Notes under the pieces: model-generated | Seen by the model: the letters and a program-made list of their open reading frames with translations, nothing else | Databases searched by the model: none | What the model was told of the DNA's origin: nothing | Assembly: GCA_029237695.1 (NCBI GenBank) | Contig: CM055278.1 | Coordinates: forward strand, 77,025,817 to 77,089,816 | Origin: Conchocele bisecta | Taxonomy: Eukaryota > Mollusca > Bivalvia > Lucinida > Thyasiridae | Direction of reading: 5' to 3' | Length of the DNA: 64,000 nucleotides | Made by a program: the position numbers and the translations under genes | Shown: one piece after another, positions 1 through 11,587 of the stretch | How positions within the stretch are numbered: the first letter of the stretch is position 1 | Layout: each line of letters begins with the position of its first letter

Positions 1-14
1 TATACACACCATTG

Positions 15-80
15 GCAAAACGTGTAGATCCAGATGAGCCGGCTCGTGACGAGCCGTCTCATCAGGATCTACACCTTTTG
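15..80. repeat. Imperfect hairpin
   Basis: The arms run inward from GGCAAAACGTGTAGATCC and from the matching GGATCTACACCTTTTGC, with an inner GGCTCG/CGAGCC stem around a tiny loop. The AGATCC...GGATCT core resembles a dispersed repeat seen elsewhere in the window (for example near 16,320 and 17,060). This is probably a short palindromic repeat rather than a gene. Confidence 0.6.
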
Positions 81-260
81 CAAGTAATTTTCATATTTTT
101 GTACACCCTTTTCATAAACGGACAAGTCTGAAAATAATTTTGTGACGGTTGGATTGGTTGCAAAATTAACGTATCAATCTCCATTGCAGTTACTTAGGGG
201 TGAAAGTGTTAAATCCTCCCGTATTACAGGCCATGGTCCCAATTCAGATTCAGATGAGCC

Positions 261-400
261 AGATCATAGTCACAGGCGGTCGGCAGATCATAGTCACAGG
301 CGGTCGCCAGATCATAGTCACAGGCGGTCGGCAGATCATAGTCACAGGCGGTCGCCAGATCATAGTCACAGGCGGTCAGTAGATCATAGTCACAGGCTTG
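261..400. repeat. 24-bp minisatellite, about six copies
   Basis: The unit AGATCATAGTCACAGGCGGT plus four more bases repeats head to tail at 261, 285, 309, 333, 357 and 381, and the last copy is degenerate. Because 24 is a multiple of three, every frame stays open and would read as an eight-residue repeat (DHSHRRSA/P on the + strand). No flanking coding signal supports a gene, so I treat it as non-coding. Confidence 0.85.
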
Positions 401-1733
401 GCGCAGCTTGGCGATACGATGGTTTAATATATTTTTTAGACATATACAAAACAAAAACATCTGTAATGAAAACTAAAATGTTACCATGGAATTGTCCATG
501 CCTGTTATGTACTGGGTTGCTAGGACATGTATAATTAGGGCCTCGCCGACAATCGGCAGTGTCCAATAGGTTTTGCCCTGTCTGTCCGGCCGTCTGTCTG
601 TTTATTGTTTTGAAATTATTTATACAAGTTTCTCAAATCACATATAATTTCTGTTTGTCTCACTTGAGTAACCATACATCCTTCCACATTAATACAACTA
701 CTCTCCCTATCATATGTCCGTCTGTCTGTCACCTATAGAGGCCCTAAGTGCGTCGACGGATCACATTTTCTAGTTATATTTCGTTGAGAAACATGAAGGA
801 TATTCATGTTTACATGTAAACACTACAATGAGGTTTAACTTGATTTCTCGGGTCATATTTCACTTGAGATCAAAATCTTTGATTTCTATGTTGCTATATA
901 CCGCTCCTAAATCACAACTTCACATGCTCTCAGTATGTTGGGATATATATCCCTTAATGTTTAACCAATTTCAGTCTAACAATATGATAAACAAAATTGA
1001 AAACATATCATTATTTTGTTTTATTTCTCGATAAAGGTATATGTTGTTGTTACCACTCGTTTGTTACAACCGTCTCATCGAGTGGGTTAAAGAAACCGTT
1101 CTACAGATTTATTTCTCTATTATGTTTACTCCTCTGGTAAAGGATAGCGAGGTCGCCAGTTTGTTTCTACTGTCTGTTCCACGTTTTTCTGCTGACAAAC
1201 TTTTGGCTAATAAACACATTATATCTAAACAATATTTAAAGTACTTTTTCACCAACTAACAAAAAAGTCACCCTCCCAAACATTTTTTGTTTGATGAAAT
1301 TTTATAGTGAAAAAAAAACGATTTTCCTATTGGAATTTAGATTTTTTGGAAGAAGAGGTGGAAGCAGTGCATGGGGAGGAGTAAAAAAACTCTGAAACCT
1401 GGCTATATATATAGCTTGGAAATGATGTAAATAAGAAAATAAATGTTTTTGAAAATTGGTCCACAAATAAAAAATTATTTAAAATAAATATATTTTTAGC
1501 CCCTATGTTAAATTCCCATAAATCGTTTTTTTTTTGCAATAAAATCAATATTTAATGGAATTTCTTCAAATATTTTTTTTTCTGGGAAGGTGACTTTCAT
1601 AAAAAACTACTTACATATATATATTCTTAAGATTTAATGTGTTTAATGGCCAAAAGTTCGTCGGCAGCAAAACGTGAAACAGACAGTAGGTATCAACCAG
1701 CTGTCATTGAACATATCAATCTATCACTTGCAG
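401..1733. other. No gene recognised
   Basis: This is AT-rich sequence with short pyrimidine tracts and only short unconvincing open frames. It probably belongs to an intron of the FMO gene whose exons follow. Confidence 0.5.
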
Positions 1734-1883
1734 AGAATCGAGGGCAGCAAGGTGTATTTCATCGATGGTGACTCAGCTGAGTTTGACCACATCATCCTGT
1801 GTACTGGGTACAAGATTGACCTACCTTACCTGAGCGAATCATTGAAGAAGGACGTGTTAGATTCCGATACAAATCAAATCAAG
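1734..1883 (+). CDS. Flavin-containing monooxygenase, internal exon
   Basis: This 150-bp exon encodes 50 codons in phase 0. It is bounded by a CACTTGCAG acceptor just before it and an AAG|GTAACA donor just after it. The translation contains VYFIDGDSAEFDHIILCTGY followed by KIDLPYL, which matches the class B FMO region ending in the conserved (A/C)TGY signature before the second half of the protein. FMOs are microsomal enzymes that use NADPH, FAD and O2 to oxygenate soft nucleophiles such as amines and sulfides. Earlier exons with the GxGxxG nucleotide-binding motifs must lie upstream of the window. The exon call is by family resemblance and splice signals. Confidence 0.8.
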
Positions 1884-2354
1884 GTAACATATGAGACACA
1901 CCGTGTGATTTTGTACCTTCGGACGTCTGCGTAATTTCACATGCAGAATATGTACTCTGAAAGTATTTCAACTTTTGACAACATTTACAGAAAATATTGT
2001 AAATTTTGTAATTAATTTGTTTTGTTAATAAAATGTTAACACTTTGAAAAGACGGAACGTATTATATATTTGCCTTGTACGTGCAGGCGGGCACAGCTTG
2101 TGTACGCAATAACTAGAGTTTTAATTGACGTATCATATCCAAATTTGGTATCCATGTTTATCACGGCAAAACATACGTTTGTCAGTTGGACGTTACGTAG
2201 CTCAGTGAATTCTAACATCAAGTATGCTCCAGATGTTGTTTTAAGGCAAGTTACTCATTATTTTCCAAGCTTGGAAATCTATTTATGAAAGTGATCTATT
2301 ATTGTTCACCATGTTGTCAGCTCGATTACGGATGTTACACCTGTGTTTTGGCAG

Positions 2355-2540
2355 CTGTACAAGAATGTGTTTAGTCCGAGCGTCGGTCTGTCCCTCGCTT
2401 TCATCGGCTTTGTTCAGCCAGCGTCCGGCGGCGTCATCACTATGTCCGAGATACAGTCCAGGTGGTTTGCCGAACTGTGCAGAGGGGCTGTAACTCTGCC
2501 AAACAAATACCAGATGGCTCACGTGGTAAAAGAGGAACAT
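2355..2540 (+). CDS. Flavin-containing monooxygenase, internal exon
   Basis: This 186-bp, 62-codon exon is in phase 0, with a TTTTGGCAG acceptor and a CAT|GTGAGT donor. It reads LYKNVFSP, then LAFIGFVQPASGG, then MSEIQSRWFAELCRG. These are the typical FMO blocks LYK-VF-P, LA-IG and E-Q-RW-A. It joins the previous exon in phase. An alternative acceptor at 2,320 would leave an inconsistent phase, so I chose 2,355. Confidence 0.8.
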
Positions 2541-3353
2541 GTGAGTTGTCTCCCTTGGTCTAGTTAGGTCAGTCGACCAGCTGACATGTGTCGCGTTTAA
2601 TACTCACGTATGCTCACGTATCTACACCGAAGGTCAAGGTCACACTTAGAGGTCAAAGGTCAAATTTTGTTTTCTATATCTTCTAAACTGTTTAAATAAT
2701 TTCAAATAATTTACCATATACGTTTGCCATGATGAGACCATGATCTCAAGTTCAATACCCACATGTCTACGTAAACAATGTGCAGGATATTTTGTTTCCT
2801 ACCTATATCTTCTAAACCAATAGATTTTCAAAATATTTTGTCACAGTTAGAGGTCAAAATAAAAATGCACATAAGATTTTGTTTCTGCTCTATATATTCT
2901 AAACCGATGAATGGCTTTTCAAATGATTTTCCACAAATGTTTGCCATGATGAGACGATGTGTTGCGTTCAATACACTTATCTGCATCCATAGTGAAGGTC
3001 ACCATGGGCACTGCCACGCCCTTAAAAAAGTTACACACGCACAATGCTAGGGGGTCTGGGGGCATCCCCCCCCCCCACCACCGGAATTTTGTGGATCAGG
3101 AATTAAATTTCCTGCATTCTAATGATCATTCCATGTGGTGTATTTTATATATAAGAAATTAAGCTTCAAGCCACCATTCAGCAAGAGAATGGATCCTTTA
3201 ATGTGGTTTAGATCTGGATCACATTGCCAAATACACTGTCCCAGATACTCCACATACCGTGGCAGTTGGAGCAGCCCAAGGTGATCTTTGATCTTAGTCA
3301 GCACATGAAAGTAACAATTGATCCATCCACTATTTTTTGGAAGTTAAATACGT

Positions 3354-3511
3354 ATATTTTTCACTGATGGCTCAAAGGACGGGGACCGGGTAGTTGCTGC
3401 TTCCGCTGTCTCAGAGGGAGATCTTCAATCCAGACTCCCAGATAAATCTTCGATATTTTCTGTCAAATTGAGGGCAATTTTACTTGCTTTTGATTTTCTT
3501 GTAGAAAGCAA
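3354..3511 (+). pseudogene. LINE fragment, RNase H-like domain
   Basis: An uninterrupted reading frame within the FMO intron contains FFTDGSKDGD, then a run of small residues, then SSIFSVKLRAILLAFDFL. This fits the start of the RNase H domain of non-LTR retrotransposons, with the first catalytic Asp in TDGS and the Glu position apparently replaced by Lys in VKLRAI. The fragment lacks RT and endonuclease domains, so it is a dead remnant. Confidence 0.55.
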
Positions 3512-4892
3512 TTCATTTTGTAATATTTTCAATATTACGCGAAGGATTGCTTCAATACTTCGACACTTGAATCACCTGAACATTTGTCATACACTCGTAC
3601 CATTATTAACATGACCTTGACCTTTGTCACCTTCAAAATGTCACTGAAACACTTAGCCATTTTGTTATGTCAAAAAGTTTGTAACAGTTTCTCCATCATT
3701 TAATATCTTCATTATTTCTTGAATACTTTAATCACACCACCTTTGACATGGCTTTTACCTTTGTGACATTCAAATGGTGCTGAAAGACAGCCATTTTTTT
3801 TACATCATAAAGTTTGTAAGACTTTCTCAAATGACTTTGAAATTTGTGTGAATTTAAAACTGGTTTGAGTCCAGTATCCCATGGGGGCATGTCCATGCTT
3901 TTACAAACATAATTTCTAGTTTATCTTTTTATTATATGGGCCATGACATTTGGCCTTTTGGTTTATTTTTCCTATGCTATGAGATCACTGGACCTGTCAG
4001 GCTGATTTTCGGGTATTCCCTTGATGGTTAAATCTCGGAGATACATTGACTAGAGTGTGCTAACCTCACTGCTTGTATCGATTTTAAACACCCCATGGAA
4101 ATAGTTATAAATGTCAAAAGTAACCGGGACATACGCAAATCTCAATAATGGATTTAAGTGGGCGTACACTTACATCCGCCATGCCAGTAACACTTGACTA
4201 AATTTTCTCGATTTCGGAGCGATACACCGAATACAAAGTTTCGTGGCTCTATGCGTTCCAAAAAATGCTACTAGTGTGGCTAATTACAATTCTGGGGATG
4301 ATATAATATATGGTCCACTGTGTGCATTACTGGCCAGTGTAGATCTCAATCAGCATTGGCAGTTTGCCACCTGCCAATAATGATCATGATTTTCATGATA
4401 TACACTATGGCTCGTGCTGAATAAACTTTTATACCGCAACCATTGCTCCATGTAGCATAATAAAGGGGGTTGAATAAATGTTGTTTGTAACCTAATATAC
4501 CTGAAGTAGCCTAATATACATGAAGTGCCGTTTTTGCCTTTATTTTTTCACCTTTGACCCCTAACCGTGGCCTCTGATTGGTCAGTCTCAACAGCAAATT
4601 GAAGATGGCGGCTAATTTTAAAATCGAAATCGCTATCGGTTCAGCTGAATTTTGTCCATTTTTACATTATATGCTTATTATGACAACTGTGTAGTCTAAA
4701 ACCAGCCATTATTGAAGCTCATTGTAAATAAATCGGAGATTTAATCAGATACAATACTGAATCTACCTAGCGTGGACACCGCCATTTTGCTTTGAAAGAC
4801 ATCGTTAGATTTGTGACGTATGGCGAGGAAATGACGTCAAAAGATGACGGCACACATGTTCAACAATTAAGTTTTAGTATGCGGTATAAATT

Positions 4893-5020
4893 AAATACAT
4901 GATTAGTGCCGTCGAATATAAAATATATTCGGTTTCGCTAAAGCTCGCCACAATAAAGCTGTCTAAGACTCAACCGAATATATTTTATATTTGACGGCAC
5001 TAACCATGTACATGTATTTA
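4893..5020. repeat. Inverted repeat, arms about 45 bp
   Basis: The left arm ending in AAATATATTCGGTT and the right arm beginning AACCGAATATATTT are complementary out to AGTGCCGTC/GACGGCACT and TACAT. They flank a spacer of about 35 nt. This has the shape of a small MITE or foldback element. Confidence 0.75.
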
Positions 5021-7545
5021 CTATATATGTACCTCGTTCTCATGCCCAAAATCAGAAAAAATGTTTGGTTGATTCTGAGTTGTGCTCAGTCTCGGCAAAT
5101 CAAACTGTCGAATTTGGAGAATGCGTCCAGAAATCTTAATAAGCACGGTGATATAACCGCGAGCACCGTAGTCACTGATCAAACAGCACAGATGTGCAGG
5201 CTGGGTTGGTTATTCACTGATTGCAAATGTACTAATCCAGCATAATAGAGGACCTTCAGAGGAATGCACAAATGTGAAATATGAAGCCGTTACATGAAAT
5301 TAAACGGGACGTACGTACAGACGGACAGATGGGGCGTGAGATACGCACGCCGGTAACACTATATGCCCTCACCATTCGGTGGTGGGGGCATAATATGAAT
5401 TAATTGTGCAAAGAAATAAAGAAAATGTACATAATTATTCATGTTTCTTTCTAAAAGTGGCTGTGTCTCAGATGGTTCCTCCAAATAAACATTTCACAAA
5501 ACGGATGGACATATGGACAGCGGTATGCCGTGATACATGTGAGACACGCCATGTGATTTTGTACCTTCAGACATCTGCGTAATTTCATTAAATACGTTTA
5601 CAAAAGTTGAATAAAGTGAATAGTTTTGAAACTTTTGTCAACTTTTGACGCCATTTACGGAAAAATTGTAAATTTTGTAGACGTATTTCATGAAATTACG
5701 TGTCTCGTGTTGCCATACCACAATGTACGCCTTACTAGACACCGGGGTAGGTTTCATTCCATCCAAGTTTCAGGTCAGTCATATGACATAAGATCATAGT
5801 ATGTTTCAATCCATATGACTTGGATGTAGCAGGGTGGGTGGTGGGAGGGAGGGGGGATGGTCCAGATAGGCATCATCCTGGGGGAGGGAAAATTGTGGAA
5901 GGTACCAGGGTCGTTTGAGGTTCGAACTGAAGGTCATTAGGATGTTTCGCAAAGAATGCTACGTTGCTGAACTCCGAGTTACGGACACGTAATTCTGTCA
6001 AAACTCCCCTTTTGCATGTCCTATATGCATGATGCGACGTTGTCGAGTCGCGCCATCGTTATATTTTTATTACAATATAAACTAGGGTTTGCAGTGTAAT
6101 AGCATATGTAGTGTATTAAATCTTGTATTGGTATCTTTTCTTAGGAAATCAGGAAACTAGTTTAAGGACCCGTTCTATACCGAATCATCCTTTGATTCAA
6201 CGGTAATTGCTTCGTAAATGTAATGGAATATATCAGAGACATATTACAGACCCTAAATCCCTGAATATATGTTTTACATAGTCTGTTTCTAGGCTTTTCT
6301 ATGTACGATTAGCTACATTGTATCATATGTTGCATTTTCCGGTCTTTGCAAACGCCAGAAGAAACTGGCTGATGGCTTGAACACACAAATATGGCCGAGT
6401 TGGCCACTCCATGTGCCGTACAGGATACGTAAACAGGCAGTGTTCATATATATGTTGCACATATATTCCACCACATTTACGAATCAGTTATCTTTGAATC
6501 AATGGATGAGCAGGTATAGAACTCATCCTTAACCCTTACATAACGTGAATGTTCTGTCTGTAACGCAGGGCAACTTAAGTCGTACTGTGTTACAAACACA
6601 GAAGTATTTGTTTTTTCTTATTTTTTAAAAAAATAATAAGTAAGGTGTTCGACTTGGACATAAGAGCGATGTTTGTATCTGGTGTAATTACATACGCAGT
6701 CTGATTTGACTATTTGTTACACTCGTGTATTATGATTTCTATGCCCGCCAATGAATGGTGAGGGGCATATAGTGTTACCGACGTCCGTACATCCCGTCCG
6801 TCCATATGTACGTCCCGATTGTTAGGTAATGTATTCGAGTATAATATGGTTAGTTAACAGCGCATGGGGGAAATTTAGGGGGCTGGAAATTGGCGAGCCG
6901 TGGCCGCCTTAAATTTCCCCACGTGCTTAAATCTAAACTAATTTATTGCACGGATACGTCGAAAACCTGTCTTTGGGATAAAATTATATATTTTGTCGAA
7001 TTTAATGTAAGCACACGCTAGACAATGTATCTCTGAGATTTAACCAATATCTGAAAATCAGCCAGACAGGTCCCGACAGTGATCTCAGGCAGTTAGCACA
7101 CTGCGAAGATCAAAGGATTTCACCGCATCCGTGCAATAATGATTGTAGGCAGCAGACAAGGCCAGGTACTACCATTCAGCGCGACACACGATACAGCGCG
7201 ACCCGATTGTCTACAATGATGAGATAGCCTCGTATATTGGGGCCAAGCCAACATTCACGGCAAACCCGGCTCTGGCATGGAGGTAATCTCTCACTCTCTT
7301 CTTCCCTCCCTCCCCCTCCCTCTCCCTCTCTCTTCCTCTCTCTCTCCCTCTCTCCATCCCTGCCTCTCAACTGACTTGTGGTATATTAAAATTTCTCGAA
7401 TTCTCTGTCTGTAAAGTCGCCCTGCATTACCATGGTTACAGAAAGAGCATTCTGAGGACAGCTGTCATGATGAAAGTTTGCGGCACTTGAGATTTGACTA
7501 AGCCTATGCCTAAGAGGTGTTAACCCTTACAATGCTGAATTAAAA

Positions 7546-7618
7546 AAAACATGGTTGGGCAGCATTTTAGAATCATTTCCAATGGAAATGATTCTAAAAT
7601 GCTGCCAAACCATGTTTT
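7546..7618. repeat. Near-perfect 35-bp hairpin with 3-nt loop
   Basis: Left arm 7,546-7,580 and right arm 7,584-7,618 are reverse complements with one mismatch, around the loop AAT. Transcribed in either direction it would form a single long stem. It lies in the FMO intron region. Confidence 0.9.
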
Positions 7619-7721
7619 GACTGAGAAAAAAGAGAACATATGCAACAAGAACAGAGGACAATTGTCGGTTCCTGCATTCTGTGGACTGTGACAATACTCA
7701 CAGCTCCAGATACGTTTTGTA

Positions 7722-7860
7722 TTTAAATAATATCTGGAGTTCTGAATACTGCCAATATAAATGAATTGTGGCAGTCACCGTCTGCAACGTACTGCCAGTC
7801 TCGTCTCCGCTCGGGAACGGTAAGGATTTCCCGCTGTAACAAGGCATGTTCACGTGTTTC
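7722..7860. repeat. Copy 1 of a local direct duplication
   Basis: The stretch from ATATCTGGAGTTCTGAATAC to the start of the 20-bp minisatellite is repeated with a few substitutions at about 8,528-8,668. The repeat includes CTGCCAGTCTCGTCTCCGCT and GGATTTCCCGCTGTAACAAG. Copy 1 continues into an expanded minisatellite, while copy 2 has only one unit. Confidence 0.85.
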
Positions 7861-8145
7861 CTAGGATGTTCACGTGTTTCCTAGGATGTTCACGTGTTTC
7901 CTAGGATGTTCACATGTTTCATAGGATGTTCACGTGTTTTCTAGGATGTTCACGTGTTCCTAGGATGTTCACGTGTTTACTAGGATGTTCACGTGTTTAC
8001 TAGGATGTTCACGTGTTTCCTAGGATGTTCACGTGTTTACTAGGATGTTCACGTGTTTCCTAGGATGTTCACGTGTTTCCTAGGATGTTCACGTGTTTCC
8101 TAGCATGTTCATGTGTTTCCTAGGATGTTCACGTGTTTCCTAGGA
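7845..8145. repeat. 20-bp minisatellite, about 15 copies
   Basis: The unit ATGTTCACGTGTTTCCTAGG repeats head to tail with scattered single-base changes and occasional one-base length changes. There are no variable spacers, so this is a satellite-type array and not a CRISPR. Confidence 0.95.
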
Positions 8146-8527
8146 TAACTTGCCGCTGTTGTTTGATACCCAGTGTATTGGGAGGGGGCAGGTTTTGTAT
8201 TTAAAGAGTATTATACCCCCGAATTTCAAATTCAATGCGTAATTTACTTTAAAAATGTATTATTCATTTTCTGCCTTATTAAATTGGGAACAAATGATAA
8301 AAAAGAAAACAAATTTAAAAATCCAGTTATTTGAGCTGCTGCAAAGCAAACACTGTTTGCTTTTTGCAGCTCAACTATGTAAATTTAAACTTTATTACAG
8401 TATTTTCACTACGTAATTTGAAAATCGGTGCGTATTTTCACATTGCTGTGAGTATTTTGTACTCCCACTTTTGATAATCAATGCATATTCTGCAAAAATA
8501 AGTGCGTAAAATACACCAATCCGTGCC

Positions 8528-8668
8528 TTATCTGGAGCTCTGAATACTGCCAATATAAATGAACTGTGGCAGTCACTGTCTGCATCCTACTGCCAGTCTC
8601 GTCTCCGCTCGGGAACGGTAAGGATTTCCCGCTGTAACAAGGCATGCTCACGTGTTTCCTAGGATAAC
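8528..8668. repeat. Copy 2 of the local direct duplication
   Basis: This matches 7,722-7,860, but ends with a single GCTCACGTGTTTCCTAGG unit followed by ATAACTTGCCG, the same sequence that ends the expanded array at 8,145. It therefore represents the unexpanded state of the minisatellite. Confidence 0.85.
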
Positions 8669-8916
8669 TTGCCGATGTTGCCCCCCCCTTAAATGACCAT
8701 AGCTGCTGATAGGCCGTTAAACACCAATAATTCCAGCACAAAAATATTTACACAATTCCCTAACATTTGATTGGCCCGTAGCAAGTCTCTGTCCAAAATT
8801 TATATCCCAGTAAACTCCCACGCCAAACTACTTTCTTTAACTGTGAGGTGCAGTTAAAATAATTCTTAAGAAAATGGAAAACACATTTTCTTGATGAATT
8901 TATTTCAAATGCTGGA

Positions 8917-9081
8917 ATTATAAGGAATGAATGGCCTTTTTGTGGAATTTATCGGGGATATAAACTTGGAAAAGTCGCGGGAATACTGGACGAGGCCTTC
9001 CGGCCTTCGTCCAGTATTCCCGCGACTTTTCCAAGTTTATACCCCGATAAATTCCACAAAAAGGCCATTCATTCCTATAAT
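8917..9081. repeat. 165-bp foldback element
   Basis: Arms of about 80 bp are almost perfectly complementary around a TTCC loop at 8,998-9,001. The outer ends read ATTATAAGGAATGAATGG and CCATTCATTCCTATAAT. It ends 33 bp before the acceptor of the last FMO exon. No transposase is present, so this is a non-autonomous foldback or MITE-like insertion. Confidence 0.9.
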
Positions 9082-9114
9082 AAATGAAATCAATCTGTAT
9101 ATCCCTGGTTTCAG

Positions 9115-9298
9115 GCTGATGTTCAGCTCATGCGGGGCCTACCAGTGGCGGCTGCAGGGCCCGGATCCATGGAAGGGTGCCCGGGACGCCGTCCTGAAAA
9201 CCCCGCTCACAGAGCTGATGCACTACACCGGCGTTGTGTTGCTCATTCTGGTTTCTCTGTTAGTCTTCTACTTTTGCAGGCTTGTGGGTATCTTCTAG
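9115..9298 (+). CDS. Flavin-containing monooxygenase, terminal exon
   Basis: A CTGGTTTCAG acceptor precedes the frame that reads MFSSCGAYQWRLQGPDPWKG, then ARDAVL, and ends in a hydrophobic segment (VVLLILVSLLVFYF) with a TAG stop. FMOs end with a GPC-PYQ-RL-GPG-W-GAR block and a C-terminal membrane anchor, so this is the 3' end of the gene. The first base completes a split codon, whereas the preceding exon ends in phase 0. At least one intervening exon, which should encode the DEIA/GVKPN-type region, is therefore missing or unrecognised. Confidence 0.8.
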
Positions 9299-9407
9299 CA
9301 ATGCATTTTACTGTTGTAGGCACTGACAGAACGCAAGTTGACTGCAGAAATATATATACAGTCTACACTCATTTAGTATTCTTTCTGCAATGATACAATA
9401 TGTTCAA

Positions 9408-9479
9408 CAATTCTGCAAAAACCAGGAACCCACTGTTCCGAAACGTCGGAAAAGTGTGTTCCTGGTTTTTGCAGAATTG
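9408..9479. repeat. Perfect 22-bp inverted repeat
   Basis: The arms CAATTCTGCAAAAACCAGGA (plus AC) at 9,408-9,429 and the complement at 9,458-9,479 flank a 28-nt spacer containing the near-palindrome CCGAAACGTCGG. It is probably a MITE remnant downstream of the FMO gene. Confidence 0.8.
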
Positions 9480-10178
9480 TTTTACACTCGTGGTATCAAA
9501 GTCCGTGTGACTGAGGAAATACTTTGAGTTAGCGAAAATTAGAGTGAGAGTTATTGTATACAGGAAATCATGTCATTGGGACCAGAAATTTTACTTATCA
9601 GCACTTTCACCTAAAGGAGTTTGAGGTAACGAGTATAGACTGTATCAGTTTGTTGCAACTCATAGAACAGCGACGTTGATGTTCAGTAGCGTGACGTTAT
9701 TGACAACGACGATGAACGTCATGTACATGTATTTAACAAACTGTAACGAATCAACAACATGGCGCTAATGTAATGTACTGGGATATAAACGCAATACGTT
9801 GAATGGGCGTTTCCATTATGAATGTAAGGATGGTGTAAATATTGTGTTTTGGGGAGGTATCGGCCTGCATGAATATGATGTTTAGAACTCCGTAAATCTT
9901 GTGTACATCAATGCAATAATTATTTTATTATATGACTCATTTTACACCTATGAGAACAGAGGCAGATGATGTCGAACGGTTCCTGGGAATATTCACTTAT
10001 CACATCACAATTACTCCATTAGTTGCTGAGATTTTCAGGAACATGTAAGAGCTACAGGTATGAGGACGGCGTCAGGGGCATGTGATGTCGAGCAATGACC
10101 CAGGATATCTGGGGGCCGGTTCACTGACTAAAATCTTTGTAAGTGTAAATTTAGGATCGTCTGAAAATTTCACTTAAT

Positions 10179-10226
10179 GGATATACATTTATTGAGCATA
10201 GGCCTATGTTCAATAAATGTAAATCC
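10179..10226. repeat. 48-bp imperfect palindrome
   Basis: GGATATACATTTATTGA pairs with TCAATAAATGTAAATCC around the core GCATAGGCCTATGT. Confidence 0.8.
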
Positions 10227-11287
10227 AATAATTGTTTATGAGAAAACAGTTTTAATCTGAAATTTACAGAGTATCATAATTTTGCACTTACAGACATTTT
10301 AGTCGTACAAAGTTTAGTGAAATACCCCCTGGACTTTATCGCGTGGAAGTTACGGAGATATATAAATGTGTGAAGATGTACTAGCTACAGCTATGAGGCT
10401 GGTGTCAGTGCCAGTTGATTATGAGCAATATTCTGGCGTCAATGGCATTTAATCGTGTGGAATTGTACTCATCTTGGGTTTATATATCTTGTGCATGTGA
10501 CGTACATTAACACTGTGGTATAGAGATTGAATGATACTGTTTCCATACGTTTGTTCAGTTGGCTCGGCATTGAACTGTGTGTGCTTTGGTTGTGTAATCA
10601 TTGACTTGCGTATCCAGGAGAATATCACATTTCGAATATCACTCGCGGACAACGAGACGAGTCCGAGACTGATATTCGGGTGAATAGTATACATGTCGAC
10701 AATCATGTGACCTGAAATTGAACAATCTCATTGGTTGAATGTGTTGGTCATATAATAAATAGAGGATCTCAAATGAGTTTCCATTTCATATGAGAGTTAT
10801 GGAACGAGTTGTGCACAGACTTGCTAATGAGTTTCATAAATCTCATATCAAATGGAAACAAGTGTGAGATTCTGTTTATCGCATGACGCAATCCTCCAAG
10901 GAGCAGGACACTTAGATAATATCCAATGCTTATCAGTGAGCAGACATCATTGACTAGTTTCGCATCTAGCCGAACATTTCCACAGAGAAAAACCCTAGCA
11001 GTAAAACTATTATACATACCGTATGCCATGTAATAGATTCCTGTTCTTTGTAAACACTTGATATTATCGAATGGGAGCAGATTGTAACAAGTGTAGTAAT
11101 TGTACTCGTGTTTCTATATACATGTAGTGACGTTTAAAACATAATGACGCCAACGTCAAAACATCATCACTTTGTTGCACCATGAGAAGTATCGTTGGCA
11201 CATTATTACAAATACGTTGCAGGTGTTGTTACACGTGTGTCATATCACCTATGTGAAATGTGTTATTCGCGTGTAATTAAACTCAAA

Positions 11288-11510
11288 TGATTATTGCTAG
11301 CTCTAAATAATTAGAGCTAGCATTAAATAGTTAGACCTAGCTCCATATCATTTGAATAGCTCTCTAAATCATTTGGAGCTAGCTCTAAATATTTAATGCT
11401 AGAGCTAGCAATACTTACTTGAATTTATGTAGATTCGACGTTCCAGGAACACAAACTACATAAACTCAAATATTTAATGCTAGCTCTAAATGTTTCATGC
11501 TACCTCTAAT
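11288..11510. repeat. Cluster of AGAGCTAGC palindromes
   Basis: Variants of TGCTAGCTCTAAATNATTTA and its complement occur at least six times in both orientations. The cluster interrupts otherwise plain AT-rich sequence. Confidence 0.7.
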
Positions 11511-11587
11511 TATTGTATCCCCCGGACTCCGTCGAGGGATACTATGGATTTGACAGCGGGCCGCGTCCGCGTCCGCCGCAGACACTT

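Larger units (their letters stand above)
2541..9114. other. Long FMO intron region with repeats
   Basis: No further convincing exon was found across about 6.6 kb, although the phase shows that at least one exon is missing between the two flanking FMO exons. The region holds a LINE RNase H remnant, hairpins, a pyrimidine tract near 7,285-7,370, a 20-bp minisatellite and a local duplication, all listed separately. Confidence 0.55.
9480..11587. other. Intergenic, no gene recognised
   Basis: No convincing coding frame was seen. The region holds a palindrome at 10,179-10,226 (around CATAGGCCTATG) and a cluster of GCTAGCTCTAAAT/ATTTAGAGCTAGC palindromes at about 11,288-11,510. Confidence 0.6.

Noticed and set aside
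142..534. Open frame with DHSHRRSA repeats
   Set aside because: It is a direct product of the 24-bp minisatellite; all frames stay open and nothing outside the repeat looks like protein.
7176..7370. Arg/Glu-rich open frame
   Set aside because: It is created by a CTCTCTCC pyrimidine tract read on the minus strand.
7845..8145. Possible CRISPR array
   Set aside because: Repeats are contiguous with no unique spacers, and the context is an animal genome.
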